Of a stretch of 58,511 nucleotides of DNA, positions 14,929 through 24,897 are shown piece after piece. The notes below the pieces were generated by a model. The model was not told the origin of the DNA. It was given only the letters and a program-made list of their open reading frames with translations, and did no database searches. Position 1 is the stretch's first letter. Every line of letters begins with the position of its first letter. The position numbers and the translations under genes are program-made. Origin of the DNA: Clostridia bacterium. GTDB taxonomy: Bacteria; Bacillota; Clostridia; UBA1381; UBA9506. The DNA lies in NCBI GenBank assembly GCA_017415145.1, contig JAFQJE010000017.1, positions 1 through 58,511 on the forward strand. Reading direction: 5' to 3'.

Positions 14929-15399
14929 ATGGTACGAGTAAGAAAAGCAGAAATAGCTGATGCCAAGCGTATTGCAGAAATTACGGCAGACGCATTTGTG
15001 CAATATATAAAGGTTGCGGGAATAAAAGATACTCCCGCACTTCATGAGGGCGAGGAGCAGGTAATAGAAGACATAAAGTCTAAGGATGTTTATGTGGCAC
15101 ACATAGAGGATGAAATTGTAGGCAGTGTGCGTATACATAAGCTGGATGAGGATACAGTGTACCTTTCACGCTTTGGTGTAAGTATGAACCATCAAAATCT
15201 GGGTATAGGTAAGCTTTTAATGAATTATCTTGATGTAGTACTTGCCCAGAAACGAGTAAAGCACATTGTACTTCACACTGCGTCAAAAGCCACACCTTTA
15301 ATGAAATTTTATTATAACCGTGGTTTTTACGTAGACGAGGTTTCAAAGGAAAAAGGCTACATACGTGTTCTTCTCAAAAAAGATTTGCAGCTGATGTAG
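14929..15399 (+). CDS. GNAT-family N-acetyltransferase
   Basis: This 156-residue protein has the GNAT fold: an N-terminal VRKAEIADAKRIAEIT strand-helix, the central RFGVSMNHQNLGIGKLLM acetyl-CoA-binding loop (Q-x-x-G-x-G-like), and the late ASKATPLMKFYYNRGFY motif. It starts one base after the argF stop and so belongs to the arg transcript. Substrate is unknown. An acetylation step near arginine genes is tempting, but GNATs drift into operons freely, so I do not call it ArgA. Confidence 0.88.
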   Translation: MVRVRKAEIADAKRIAEITADAFVQYIKVAGIKDTPALHEGEEQVIEDIKSKDVYVAHIEDEIVGSVRIHKLDEDTVYLSRFGVSMNHQNLGIGKLLMNYLDVVLAQKRVKHIVLHTASKATPLMKFYYNRGFYVDEVSKEKGYIRVLLKKDLQLM

Positions 15400-15400
15400 C

Positions 15401-15856
15401 TTATGAGGTATAGTCCTCAAGGAGAGACAAAAGGTCCTCCCGTGTATCAAGAATAATGCCCTGCGTCAAAAGCTTTTGGTCATTTGGCGTCAGGGCATTT
15501 TTGTCTATTTCTAAAATTTTTTCAAAAGTTTTGTTTCCGTCAGAATTGATTACGTAAAGATTTACAAGTCCGTTTTGTGCGATGACCAGATAATCGTCTT
15601 TTGTTTCTGATTCAATAATTGACTGACTGGCTGCAAATGCCTCACGTAACCCCTCGGGACGCTTGAGGGGAGTGTATATGCCGTCGCTCTGAACATTTTT
15701 TTCATAAACTTTAGCATCGTTTTTTTGCGGTGCTTTACTTTTTGCCCAGATATATCCAAGGCTTCCGCATATAATCATTGCCAGCACAAGGCACAGGGCA
15801 AAAAAAACAGAGCTTATAATAGTTTTTTTTATTGATTTTTCTGTTGTTTTCTCCAT
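15401..15856 (-). CDS. BofC C-terminal-domain-like membrane-anchored protein
   Basis: This 151-residue protein has an N-terminal membrane anchor (about 12-36) and a soluble extracytoplasmic part. Its C-terminal half follows the pattern seen in clostridial BofC-like small proteins: DDYLVIAQNGLVNLYV, an ILEIDKNALTPNDQKLLTQGI block and the ending LLSLLEDYTS. Bacillus BofC checks forespore signalling; here that role is only inferred. I chose the ATG at 15856 because AGAGGTG lies 6 bases upstream. It is divergent from a class A PBP gene. Confidence 0.7.
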   Translation of the reverse strand: MEKTTEKSIKKTIISSVFFALCLVLAMIICGSLGYIWAKSKAPQKNDAKVYEKNVQSDGIYTPLKRPEGLREAFAASQSIIESETKDDYLVIAQNGLVNLYVINSDGNKTFEKILEIDKNALTPNDQKLLTQGIILDTREDLLSLLEDYTS

Positions 15857-16019
15857 ATAAAACACCTCTTTTTGTATTTTGGGCAAAAAATGGCAATTTA
15901 TACTCGTATTTAATACCAAATTAACCTTGGCTTAATATTTTTTTAATATGTTTAGGATAAAATATGATTAGATAGAAATATTATAAAAAGGAAATGCTAT
16001 ATTCTACGAGGTGAAAATT

Positions 16020-18299
16020 ATGGCAAAAAATACATATTCTACAAAAGGAGTCAGTCAGGGTAGTAAGAAAACAACCCGAAAGAAAAAGAAGAAATCAATT
16101 TTAAAACGTATACTTCTTATTCTGTTGGTTATTGTGTTACTGGCTACATCGGTAATTGCAGGAACGTATATGGGCTTTGTTGATAACAGTATGGACATAA
16201 TTGCGGAGGAGTATAATCTTAACTTTACCTCTATTGTGTACTATATTGATGAAGAAACCAATCAGCCTGTTGAGTACGACAGAATTCACAGCTCAGAAAA
16301 CAGAATCTGGGTGGATATTACGGATGTCCCCGATAATCTGTCAAATGCTTTTATTGCAATTGAGGACGAGCGTTTCCGTGACCACAGAGGCATGGATATC
16401 AAACGTACCTTTGGTGCTTTTGTAAAATGGGCAATGGGCAACAGCTCTTATGGCGGTTCAACAATCACTCAGCAGCTGGTCAAAAACGTAACAGGGGACA
16501 AGGATCGTTCGCCTTTAAGAAAAATTACAGAAATCTTCCGTGCTATGAATTTAGAGCGTAAGATGAGTAAAGACCAGATTATAGAAATGTACATGAATAC
16601 CATTTACTTCGGCTCAGGATGCCATGGTATTCAGGTAGCGGCAAACCACTATTTCGGCAAGGATGTAAGCGAATTGTCAGTTGAGGAATGTGCATCCCTC
16701 GCTGCAATTGTAAAAGCGCCCACCACGTACAACCCTGCAACAAACTACGACAACAACAAAGAACGCCGTGACGTTGTGCTCAACAAGATGGCAGAACTTG
16801 AGTTTATCACGCAGGAAGAGTGCGACGCCGCAAAGAAAAGAGAAACAAAGGTACGTTCAGGAGCATCTGAGGCTGCAAAGAAAAATCAGGATGTAAAGAG
16901 CTACTTTGTTGATGCGGTAATAGATGATGTAGTTGCAGATTTGATGGAAAAAGAAAATATCTCTGAAAGCGATGCTACAACAATGCTCTATACAGGGGGC
17001 TACAAAATATATTCAACAGTTGACCCTAAGGTGCAGAGTGCCATTGACAGCGTATATGAAAAAACTTCTAATTTCCCCAGTTCTTCCATTCAGTCAGCTA
17101 TGGTTGTAATGGACCCCTACACAGGTCATATCAAGGGTATGGCAGGCGGAATAGGAGAAAAGGATACGCCCCGCGGATTAAACCGTGCAACTCAGTCAAA
17201 GCGTCAGCCCGGTTCATCCTTTAAGCCTGTTGCGGTATATGCCCCTGCTATTGAATATAACGTAATCACACCTGCAACACTTATAAATGACGCACCGCTA
17301 GCTATAGGCGAGTGGAAGCCCAAAAACTCAGGCGGAAAATTCTTAGGAAAAATGCCTGCAAGAAGTGCAATTGAACGCTCTCAGAATATTCCTGCAGTTA
17401 AGATTATGAGAGAACTTACACCTGAAAAATCCTTTGACTTTTTGACCAAAAAGCTAGGGTTTACCACATTGGTTGAAGAAAAAGAAGTAAATGGGGAATT
17501 AATAGGTGACCAGAATTTATCAATGGCGCTAGGCGGGGTGACCTACGGTGTAACTGTTGAAGAAATGACAGCTGCATATTCAACCTTTGTAAATTCAGGC
17601 ATGTACAATAAACCAGTAACATATACTAAAGTAATTGACGCAAACGGCAAGGTTATCTTAGAGAATAAATCTCAGAACAAAAAAGCTATGAGCGAAGAAA
17701 CTGCATACATCATGGCAAATATGCTGACAGGTGTTACAACAAGCAGTATCGGTACAGGTAGAAGTGCAAAGCTTGACGGCATAATGACCGCAGGAAAAAC
17801 AGGTACAACAAACTCAAATAAGGACAGATGGTTTATGGGCTTTACACCTAATTATGTGGGTGGTGTATGGATGGGTTATGACAAGCCTAAGTCTATGAGC
17901 GGCAGTAACTTCTGCCCGAGAATCTGGAAGCAGGTTATGACTAAGATTCATGAAGGAGAAGAAATTAAAACCATTCCTGTTCCTGATGATGTAGTGAAGC
18001 GTACAATTTGTCAGAATAGCGGTAAAGTGGCATCTACCGATTGTACAAATACACGAATAGATTACTTCAAAGAGGGCACCCAGCCTATGAAGTACTGTTC
18101 ATCACACGAAGCGCCTGTGATAATTGACCCCAATGCTGAGCCTTCGCCAACACCTGATGTTTCAAATCCCAACGGTGGGGAAGGGGTAATTGACGGTGCT
18201 GCAAATGACACCAGCAGTAATGCAGGTAACAACGACGGAGCTACTCCGGGTGTGAATTCAAGTGAAGCAGACGATGAATCCACCTGGTACGGCGAATAA
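16020..18299 (+). CDS. Class A penicillin-binding protein (PBP1A-type)
   Basis: This 759-residue bifunctional wall enzyme has a basic cytoplasmic tail, one membrane anchor (about 33-55), a GT51 transglycosylase domain and a transpeptidase domain. The GT51 motifs are EDERFRDHRG around E115, GGSTITQQLVKN and the later RKMSKDQIIEMYMN. The transpeptidase Ser is in GSSFK (S399, K402), the SxN motif is SQN, and KTGT starts at about K593. The last 70 residues are Pro/Asn/Asp-rich low complexity. The ATG at 16020 is preferred over a GTG nine bases earlier that overlaps the GAGGTG site. Phosphoglucomutase follows 20 bases later. Confidence 0.96.
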   Translation: MAKNTYSTKGVSQGSKKTTRKKKKKSILKRILLILLVIVLLATSVIAGTYMGFVDNSMDIIAEEYNLNFTSIVYYIDEETNQPVEYDRIHSSENRIWVDITDVPDNLSNAFIAIEDERFRDHRGMDIKRTFGAFVKWAMGNSSYGGSTITQQLVKNVTGDKDRSPLRKITEIFRAMNLERKMSKDQIIEMYMNTIYFGSGCHGIQVAANHYFGKDVSELSVEECASLAAIVKAPTTYNPATNYDNNKERRDVVLNKMAELEFITQEECDAAKKRETKVRSGASEAAKKNQDVKSYFVDAVIDDVVADLMEKENISESDATTMLYTGGYKIYSTVDPKVQSAIDSVYEKTSNFPSSSIQSAMVVMDPYTGHIKGMAGGIGEKDTPRGLNRATQSKRQPGSSFKPVAVYAPAIEYNVITPATLINDAPLAIGEWKPKNSGGKFLGKMPARSAIERSQNIPAVKIMRELTPEKSFDFLTKKLGFTTLVEEKEVNGELIGDQNLSMALGGVTYGVTVEEMTAAYSTFVNSGMYNKPVTYTKVIDANGKVILENKSQNKKAMSEETAYIMANMLTGVTTSSIGTGRSAKLDGIMTAGKTGTTNSNKDRWFMGFTPNYVGGVWMGYDKPKSMSGSNFCPRIWKQVMTKIHEGEEIKTIPVPDDVVKRTICQNSGKVASTDCTNTRIDYFKEGTQPMKYCSSHEAPVIIDPNAEPSPTPDVSNPNGGEGVIDGAANDTSSNAGNNDGATPGVNSSEADDESTWYGE

Positions 18300-18319
18300 T
18301 ATTAAAAGAGGTGTTAGTT

Positions 18320-20050
18320 ATGGAATATATGAAAAAATGGGAATACTGGCTGTCATCTCCTGTAGTTGACGAAAAAACAAAAGCAGAACTTAACAAGATC
18401 GCAGACAATCCCCGTGAAATAGAAGAAAGATTTTACAAGGATTTAGAGTTTGGTACGGCAGGTCTTCGTGGTGTTTTGGGTGCGGGCAGTAATCGTATGA
18501 ATATATATACTGTCAGAAAAGCAACCCAAGGATTAGCCAACTACATCGTATCCCGTGGCAAGGACGCCATGGAGAGAGGTGTTGCAATCTCTTATGACTC
18601 AAGACATTTTTCTCCTGAGTTTGCCTATGAATCAGCTTGTGTTTTGGCTGCATCGGGGATAAAAACCTATGTGTTTGATATGCTTCATCCTGTGCCGATT
18701 TTATCATTTGCGGTAAGATATTTAAACTGCTACAATGGTATTATGATTACTGCAAGCCACAATCCTGCAAGGTATAACGGATATAAGGTTTATGGCTCAG
18801 ATGGTGCACAGCTAAATGTTGCTGACTCCAATGTAGTTTTAGATTATATCAACAATATGGATATTTTCAATGATGTTTCTGTCATGGATTTAGAACAAGC
18901 AAAATCTAAGGGGCTCATAAATATCATTGGAAAAGACGTGCGGGATGCATATCTTGAGGAAGTGTTAAAATGCCGCAAGAATCCTGATGTGGCGATAGAC
19001 ACCGCAAAAGAAATCAAGATAGTTTATACACCTTTCCACGGTTCAGGTCTCACACCTGTAACAGAAGTTCTGGCGGCGGCTGGTTATACAAATGTGCATG
19101 TAGTAGCCGAGCAGGCAGAGCCAAATCCTGATTTTATAACTGTAAAATCTCCCAACCCTGAAGATAAAGAGGGATTCTACCTTGCAATTGAACAGGCAGA
19201 GCGTATCGGTGCAGATGTGATTTTAGGCACAGACCCCGATGCTGACCGTGTTGGTGTTTTAGTTAAAAATCCTGACGGAAGCTATGATGTTTTAACAGGC
19301 AACCAGACAGGTGTGCTCCTTGCAGACTACATTCTTTCATCAGCAGAAAAGAATGGTGAAATCGGTGAAGACGACTATATTGTAAAGTCAATAGTTTCAA
19401 CAGGCTTAACACAGAGAATTGCAGACCGCTACGGTGTGAAACTCTATGACGTATATACAGGCTTTAAGTTTATAGCTGAGGTTATAAAAAATCACGAGGA
19501 CAAAAATCTTCCTGGCAAGTATCACTTTGGTTTTGAAGAAAGCTATGGCTCACTGCCCGGAACTTATGCGAGAGATAAAGATGCTGTTGCAGCAACACTC
19601 CTTTTATGCGAGCTTGTTGCAGTGCTTAAACGTTCAGGAAAAACCTTGTCTGATGCAATGAGAGACTTATACAAAAAGTATGGTTATGTTGTAGAAAGAG
19701 TAGTGTCTGTAACGTTAGAGGGCATTGACGGAATGCAGCAGATTAAAGCAATAATGGATAAGGTTGAGGCAGAACCCTTCCGTACAATTGCTGATATTTC
19801 ACTTTCTGCCTTCAGAAATTACAAAAAAGATACTCGTGAAGATTACGAAACAGGCAGCATCACACCTATTGGTTTCGAGCCTTCAAATGTAATGTATTTT
19901 GAAATGTCAGGCGGCGGTTTTGTAGTAGTAAGACCTTCAGGCACAGAGCCTAAGATTAAGTTCTATTATTCTGTCCCCTGCGAAAGCATGGAAGAGGGTA
20001 ATGCAATAATTGATAAGCTTGATGCAGAGGTAAAAAGAATATTGTTATAA
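18320..20050 (+). CDS. pgcA: Phosphoglucomutase/phosphomannomutase
   Basis: This 576-residue alpha-D-phosphohexomutase moves phosphate between C1 and C6 of glucose or mannose. The catalytic serine is S146 in TASHNP, the metal loop is DPDADR (about 304-309), the sugar-binding loop is GFEESYGS, and the phosphate-binding loop RPSGTEPKIKFY is near the C-terminus. Length fits the Bacillus PgcA type. I chose the ATG at 18320 with AAAGAGGTG upstream instead of the GTG at 18311. It lies directly behind the PBP gene and ahead of a strong terminator, and feeds sugar nucleotides for wall and glycan synthesis. Confidence 0.95.
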   Translation: MEYMKKWEYWLSSPVVDEKTKAELNKIADNPREIEERFYKDLEFGTAGLRGVLGAGSNRMNIYTVRKATQGLANYIVSRGKDAMERGVAISYDSRHFSPEFAYESACVLAASGIKTYVFDMLHPVPILSFAVRYLNCYNGIMITASHNPARYNGYKVYGSDGAQLNVADSNVVLDYINNMDIFNDVSVMDLEQAKSKGLINIIGKDVRDAYLEEVLKCRKNPDVAIDTAKEIKIVYTPFHGSGLTPVTEVLAAAGYTNVHVVAEQAEPNPDFITVKSPNPEDKEGFYLAIEQAERIGADVILGTDPDADRVGVLVKNPDGSYDVLTGNQTGVLLADYILSSAEKNGEIGEDDYIVKSIVSTGLTQRIADRYGVKLYDVYTGFKFIAEVIKNHEDKNLPGKYHFGFEESYGSLPGTYARDKDAVAATLLLCELVAVLKRSGKTLSDAMRDLYKKYGYVVERVVSVTLEGIDGMQQIKAIMDKVEAEPFRTIADISLSAFRNYKKDTREDYETGSITPIGFEPSNVMYFEMSGGGFVVVRPSGTEPKIKFYYSVPCESMEEGNAIIDKLDAEVKRILL

Positions 20051-20052
20051 AT

Positions 20053-20084
20053 AAAAGAGGTTATCCTAACGGATAACCTCTTTT
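20053..20084. terminator. Bidirectional terminator between pgcA and ybaK
   Basis: A perfect 14-bp stem AAAAGAGGTTATCC (20053-20066) pairs with 20071-20084 around TAAC. T runs lie on both sides; it overlaps the last bases of the minus-strand ybaK gene. Confidence 0.92.
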
Positions 20085-20542
20085 ATTTCAGCTTTTGTAA
20101 ATTCTATTAGCTTTTCACTTTCTAAAAACATCTGGCAACCTCGGACACCTGCACTTACTGCAATACGGTCGTGCTTTGTGACGGAGGAGTCAAAGTATGT
20201 GGGAAATTGTTTTTTCATTCCCACAGGGGAGCAACCGCCACGGATATAGCCGGTAACATTGAGCAAATCCTTTACGGCAATCATTTCAACACGCTTATTT
20301 CCTGAGTGATGGGCTGCGGCTTTTAAGTCGATTTCGCAGTCCACGGGAATAACAAATACCACATATCCTGTCTTGTCGCCCTTGGCAACTAAAGTCTTAA
20401 AAACCTGTGAGTAGGGAAGCCCCACAACCGTAGCTACGTGTGTGCCTGATAAGTCCTTTTCGTCCACCTCGTAGGTAAAGAGCTCATATGGAATTTTTGC
20501 ACGGTCTAACATTCGCATAGCATTTGTTTTTATGGGTTTCAT
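20066..20542 (-). CDS. ybaK: Cys-tRNA(Pro)/Cys-tRNA(Cys) deacylase (YbaK/EbsC)
   Basis: This 158-residue protein clears Cys wrongly attached to tRNA-Pro. YbaK features visible are YSQVFKTLVAKGDKTGYVVFVIP, the conserved KAAAHHSGNKRVEM and the GYIRGGCSPVGMKKQFPTYFD block. It overlaps the upstream fmt gene by 4 bases and is the last gene of the recX-priA-def-fmt-ybaK run. Its stop codon lies within the shared terminator stem. Confidence 0.94.
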   Translation of the reverse strand: MKPIKTNAMRMLDRAKIPYELFTYEVDEKDLSGTHVATVVGLPYSQVFKTLVAKGDKTGYVVFVIPVDCEIDLKAAAHHSGNKRVEMIAVKDLLNVTGYIRGGCSPVGMKKQFPTYFDSSVTKHDRIAVSAGVRGCQMFLESEKLIEFTKAEIKEVIR

Positions 20543-21477
20543 TGGCTCTCTCCTAAGACTATTCCTGTTTCTATCTTGTTTCCCTTAATGTATTCTGATA
20601 CTGGCATTTTTTTCTTGCCCTCAAACTGAACATCGGAAATTAAGAGAGCATGGACGCCACATTTAACTAAAATTCCGTCCTTTGTAACGTCTAATATTTC
20701 ACCAATTCTGCCAGAAAAGTCCCCTGCAACAACGCATGCATTAATTACCTTAAATCGTGTGCCTGAATACACAGTTGATGCGTAAGGATAAGGGTTTAAG
20801 GCTCTTATCAGATTGTAGATATCTGTTGCCGACATGGAAAAGTCAATATAACCCGTTGATTTGCTAATCATAGGTGCATAGCAGGAAAGAGAGTCGTCCT
20901 GAGGAATAGGGGAAAGCGTTCCTTCTTCTATTTGTTTTAGGGTTTCACGTATTGTATTTACACCAGCAATGGCGAGTTTATCATGAAGGGTTTCACCTGT
21001 GTCGTTGGATGATATAACCACTTCTTCTTTAACTAACATATCGCCGGTATCAAGCCCTGCATTCATCTGCATAGTAGTAACGCCTGTTACCTTTTCGCCA
21101 CGTATTATACTCCATTGAATGGGAGCTGCACCGCGATATTGGGGCAGGAGGGAGGCGTGGATGTTAACGCATCCGTATTTTGGAATGTCTAAGACCCTTT
21201 GCTGTAAAATCTGTCCGTATGCCGCAACTATGAAAATATCAGCATCAAAAGATTTTAAATATTCATAAGCTTCGTCTGTTTTAGCACTTTCTGGCTGATA
21301 TACTGGGATATTATGCATCAGTGCAAATTCTTTGACAGGAGGAGCTTGTAATTTATGACCTCTTCCCTTTGGTTTGTCGGGTTGGGTAACAACTAAGGCT
21401 ATTTCGTGTCCGTCTGACAGGAGCGTCTCAAGGGGGAGAACAGCGAAATCAGGTGTACCCATATAAACTATTTTCAT
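20539..21477 (-). CDS. fmt: Methionyl-tRNA formyltransferase
   Basis: This 312-residue enzyme formylates initiator Met-tRNA. It has the N-terminal KIVYMGTPDFAVLPLE, the catalytic-region motif HASLLPQYRGAAPIQWSI and the NAGLDTGDM loop. The C-terminal RNA-binding domain begins near residue 205 (NLIRALNPYPYAST). def lies 13 bases upstream, the usual partnership, since the deformylase removes the group added here. Confidence 0.96.
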   Translation of the reverse strand: MKIVYMGTPDFAVLPLETLLSDGHEIALVVTQPDKPKGRGHKLQAPPVKEFALMHNIPVYQPESAKTDEAYEYLKSFDADIFIVAAYGQILQQRVLDIPKYGCVNIHASLLPQYRGAAPIQWSIIRGEKVTGVTTMQMNAGLDTGDMLVKEEVVISSNDTGETLHDKLAIAGVNTIRETLKQIEEGTLSPIPQDDSLSCYAPMISKSTGYIDFSMSATDIYNLIRALNPYPYASTVYSGTRFKVINACVVAGDFSGRIGEILDVTKDGILVKCGVHALLISDVQFEGKKKMPVSEYIKGNKIETGIVLGESQ

Positions 21478-21490
21478 AGTGATGCCCTCC

Positions 21491-21949
21491 TTAGTTTTCT
21501 AAATATGCAATAACGTGGTCTGTGTAGATCGTTCCCGACAGGTGGTCAATCTCATGGCACAGAGCACGGGCAAGTAACCCTTTGCCTTCAATATTGATTT
21601 CGTTTCCGTTACGGTCTTTTGCTCTTACCATTACTTTTTCAGGGCGTGAAACTGTACCTGATTTTCCAGGTACAGATAAGCACCCTTCTGCGTCAATCTG
21701 TTCGCCTTTTTTATAGGTTATCACGGGATTTATAAGCTCTATAAGTCCGTCACCTACATCAATTACAACCACACGCTTTAGAACACCAACCTGAGGTGCT
21801 GCCAAACCTACGCCATTGGCAGCATACATAGTTTCTGCCATGTCGTCAAGAAGTGTTAAGATACGCTCGTCAATACGCTCTACTTCACGTGATTTCTTTC
21901 TTAATGTTTCGTTGTCTGTATCTACTGTCAATATATTTCTCTTTGCCAT
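21491..21949 (-). CDS. def: Peptide deformylase
   Basis: This 152-residue metalloenzyme removes formyl groups from new proteins. All three motifs are present: [10 protein letters not shown] (about 46-55), EGCLSVPG with the metal Cys, and HEIDHL with the two metal His and catalytic Glu. It sits between priA (9 bases upstream) and fmt. Confidence 0.97.
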   Translation of the reverse strand: MAKRNILTVDTDNETLRKKSREVERIDERILTLLDDMAETMYAANGVGLAAPQVGVLKRVVVIDVGDGLIELINPVITYKKGEQIDAEGCLSVPGKSGTVSRPEKVMVRAKDRNGNEINIEGKGLLARALCHEIDHLSGTIYTDHVIAYLEN

Positions 21950-21958
21950 AAGTTCCTC

Positions 21959-24211
21959 CTATAAAGTGTTATAGGGATTATTCTCTATAACCATATTTAT
22001 ATTGTTTCCCTGTTTTATATGATAATTTCTGAGTCTTGAAAAAATGTCTGTACATTTTTTATCAAGAGTACATTTGACCCAGATTCTGAACCTGTACTTT
22101 CCGCCAATTCTTGGAATTGATGCAACAGCAGGACCTAAAATTTCATAGTACCCGCCTGCATCGTGTGCCATAACCTGATGGAGCGATTTTGCGATATTTT
22201 GAGCGTAATCGTGCAATTTTTGTTCATTTTCGCTTGTTAAAAGCACAGAAACAATGTCGCAAAAGGGTGGGAAGTTAAGGCTTTGCCTTAGCTGAATTTC
22301 CTCTTTATAAAAACTCAAGTAATCCTGACTTTTTGACAATTCCAGAGTCTGATTTTCGGGCATATATGTTTGAATTACAGCTCTACCGTGTTTTTTGCCA
22401 CGACCTGCTCTGCCGCAAACCTGAGTAATAAGATTAAAGGTCCTCTCGTTTGCACGAAAATCATCAATCCCCAGGCTCTGGTCAGCAGCCAGTACCCCTA
22501 CCAACGTTACATTAGGGAAGTCAAGACCTTTTGATACCATCTGAGTTCCCAATAGTACATCGGTTTTTTCCTCAGAAAAACGGGCAAGTAGTGTTTGATG
22601 TGAGCTTTTTGCTCCTGTGGTGTCAACATCCATTCTGATAACGGACATTTCGGGGAAAAGATTTTTTAATTCTTCTTCTACCTTCTGGGTGCCCGTGCCG
22701 AATTCCTTTATAAACTTACTGTCGCATTCAGGACACTTATCAGGTTTTTTTATAGTGTAGCCGCAATAGTGACAGGTAAGGGTGTTGCGGCTTTTGTGAT
22801 AGGTAAGAGTTATGTCGCAGTTTTTGCATTTTGCCACGTAACCGCATGAGCGGCATGAAACAAATGTGGAAAAACCCCGTCTGTTCAAAAACAGTATCGT
22901 CTGCTCGCCGCGGTCTAAGTTTTTCTGCATCTCGCTCATTAAGGTACTGCCGATACAGGAGCGGTTCCCTGATTTTAATTCGTCTCTCATATCAGAAACT
23001 ATAATTTCAGGAAGCTCGGCACCTGTTGCACGGTGACTGAGGGTCAGTAGTTTATATTCGCCTGAATTCGCTTTGTAGAAGCTTTCAACAGAAGGCGTTG
23101 CCGATGCTAAAATACATACGGCATTATTCATGTCAGTTCGCAATTGTGCAATGTCCCGTGCGTGATATGTGGGAGCGTTTTCTGCCTTGTAGCTTGTTTC
23201 GTGCTCCTCGTCAATGACGATAACACCTATATTTTTAATAGGTGCAAATATGGCAGAGCGTGCACCTACTACGACGGTTGCCTCTCCCCGCTTTATTCTC
23301 TTGTATTCGTCTGCACGCTCACCAAGTGAGAGGGCAGAGTGTAAAACTGCAATTTTTTTGCCAAATCTCGATACGAATCTTGTTACCATCTGGGGTGTCA
23401 GCGAAATCTCAGGAACCAACACAATAGCAGTCTTATTAGATTCTAGTGCATTTTCTATACAATTTAAGAAAACTTCTGTTTTTCCGCTGCCTGTAATGCC
23501 ATGTAATAGAAAAGTGTCGCTCGCATCATTTTTTATAGATTGGGTTATTGTATCTACCGCACAACGTTGCTCATCATTTAGCTGAGGGGAGCAAGTAGGG
23601 ACTATTTCGTCATAGTTTAAGGGCATCCTCAGGGTTTCTATAATTTCCTCTTTTATAAATCCTTTTTCCTTTAGTGCCTTTATAGCGGCATAACCCGCTC
23701 CTGTTAAAAATGTGATATCTGCATTTGCTACAAAATCGTTCTGAATTAAAAGCTCTAAAATCTGTGCCTGCTTGGGTGCCTTGCTGCGTAAAACATCTAA
23801 TACTTCAAATGCTTCGTCACAGGGGAGATTGAGGCGTGAGATGCGGATTAATTTATCGTTTACCTTATTCCTTCTGCCACTTCCAGGCGGAAGAATTGCT
23901 TTTATTGCACTGATATACGAGCAAAAGCAGGTATCTTTTAAGTGCTTTGCAACAGCCAGCATTTCTTCATCAAACAAAGGCTCAGGGGATGCAAGGGAAG
24001 AAATTTCTTTTAGGTCCCCTGTGAAATCAGTTTCAGTATTTACTGATAAAACGTAGCCGTCAATGAGCTTTTTTCCTCTTCCAAAGGGCACAAAAACATG
24101 ACTGCCGACGCTGATTTTATCAGCTAATTCGTCAGGGATACGGTAGTCGAATATTTTGTCAATATGAAGTGCTAATCTGTTTATGATAACACCTGCAAAA
24201 TTACCCCTCAT
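21959..24211 (-). CDS. priA: Primosomal replication restart helicase PriA
   Basis: This 750-residue protein reloads the replisome at stalled forks. It contains the N-terminal PriA domain, Walker A GITGSGKTEVF (about 243-253) and DEEH in motif II. An eight-cysteine zinc region (CRSCGYVAKCKNC followed by CHYCG and CPEC) and the late helicase motifs TQMVSKGLDFPNVTLV and QVCGRAGRG are also present. Its start overlaps the recX stop by 11 bases. Confidence 0.97.
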   Translation of the reverse strand: MRGNFAGVIINRLALHIDKIFDYRIPDELADKISVGSHVFVPFGRGKKLIDGYVLSVNTETDFTGDLKEISSLASPEPLFDEEMLAVAKHLKDTCFCSYISAIKAILPPGSGRRNKVNDKLIRISRLNLPCDEAFEVLDVLRSKAPKQAQILELLIQNDFVANADITFLTGAGYAAIKALKEKGFIKEEIIETLRMPLNYDEIVPTCSPQLNDEQRCAVDTITQSIKNDASDTFLLHGITGSGKTEVFLNCIENALESNKTAIVLVPEISLTPQMVTRFVSRFGKKIAVLHSALSLGERADEYKRIKRGEATVVVGARSAIFAPIKNIGVIVIDEEHETSYKAENAPTYHARDIAQLRTDMNNAVCILASATPSVESFYKANSGEYKLLTLSHRATGAELPEIIVSDMRDELKSGNRSCIGSTLMSEMQKNLDRGEQTILFLNRRGFSTFVSCRSCGYVAKCKNCDITLTYHKSRNTLTCHYCGYTIKKPDKCPECDSKFIKEFGTGTQKVEEELKNLFPEMSVIRMDVDTTGAKSSHQTLLARFSEEKTDVLLGTQMVSKGLDFPNVTLVGVLAADQSLGIDDFRANERTFNLITQVCGRAGRGKKHGRAVIQTYMPENQTLELSKSQDYLSFYKEEIQLRQSLNFPPFCDIVSVLLTSENEQKLHDYAQNIAKSLHQVMAHDAGGYYEILGPAVASIPRIGGKYRFRIWVKCTLDKKCTDIFSRLRNYHIKQGNNINMVIENNPYNTL

Positions 24212-24836
24212 AAAATTCTTCCTCTGCTTTTATTTTTAAAAATGCTGTATTTATCTCGTCAAAGCCATACCCGCGGGAAGCCAGATATCGCTTTACTTTC
24301 ATTATATTTTTAATATCGTAATTTCCTGAAAGCTTTTTTAAAATTATGCTTTCCAAGTTTTCCGATATGGTGTCGTCTGCTTCAAGTTCTTCTATAACAT
24401 GTTCGATAATGGAATCAGAAATTCCTTTTTCGTGTAATTTCCATTTCACCTGACGTATGCCGAATTTCTTTAAATAAACAAGGTCGTGTGCGTATCGTCT
24501 GGCGTAGTCTGTGTCGTCTAAAAGTTTATATTCCTTTAAAAAGTCAATAGTACGCACTACAATCTCTTCGTCGCCAATATGGTTTTTTAGCTTTTCTCTC
24601 ATTGCTTTTACTGTGTAGCTTCGTGAAGAAACAAGGTTTGCTGCATAATTTTTGGCGTCTTCAAAAACTGCTGTATTTTTAATATGGGCGAGTTTTTTTT
24701 CTGTTATTTCGTCGCCCTCGGACAAATGATGGGAAAGTATCGTGAAATTATCCGCGCCAAAAGAAAACTCTCCGTCAATAAATACGGACAAGCGGGATTT
24801 ATTCTTTTTTTGCTCCTCGATTTTGGTAATTTTCAT
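24201..24836 (-). CDS. recX: RecX-family regulatory protein
   Basis: This 211-residue, helix-rich, highly charged protein matches RecX, a modulator of RecA filaments: SRSYTVKAMREKL, DDTDYARRYAHDLVYLKKFGIRQVKWKLHEKGI and the C-terminal RYLASRGYGFDEI. It starts the run recX-priA-def-fmt-ybaK. RecA itself is not in view. The ATG has GAGG five bases upstream, but the gap to the preceding terminator is too short for an obvious promoter. Confidence 0.9.
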   Translation of the reverse strand: MKITKIEEQKKNKSRLSVFIDGEFSFGADNFTILSHHLSEGDEITEKKLAHIKNTAVFEDAKNYAANLVSSRSYTVKAMREKLKNHIGDEEIVVRTIDFLKEYKLLDDTDYARRYAHDLVYLKKFGIRQVKWKLHEKGISDSIIEHVIEELEADDTISENLESIILKKLSGNYDIKNIMKVKRYLASRGYGFDEINTAFLKIKAEEEFYEG

Positions 24837-24850
24837 AATTTCCTCGTTTT

Positions 24851-24884
24851 TTTAAAAAGCAGGGCGCAACCAAATACGCCCTGC
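24851..24884 (-). terminator. Terminator of the 2-oxoacid:ferredoxin oxidoreductase operon
   Basis: GCAGGGCG (24859-24866) pairs with CGCCCTGC (24877-24884). On the minus strand a TTTTT run follows. Confidence 0.88.
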
Positions 24885-24897
24885 CCTGATTTTTTAA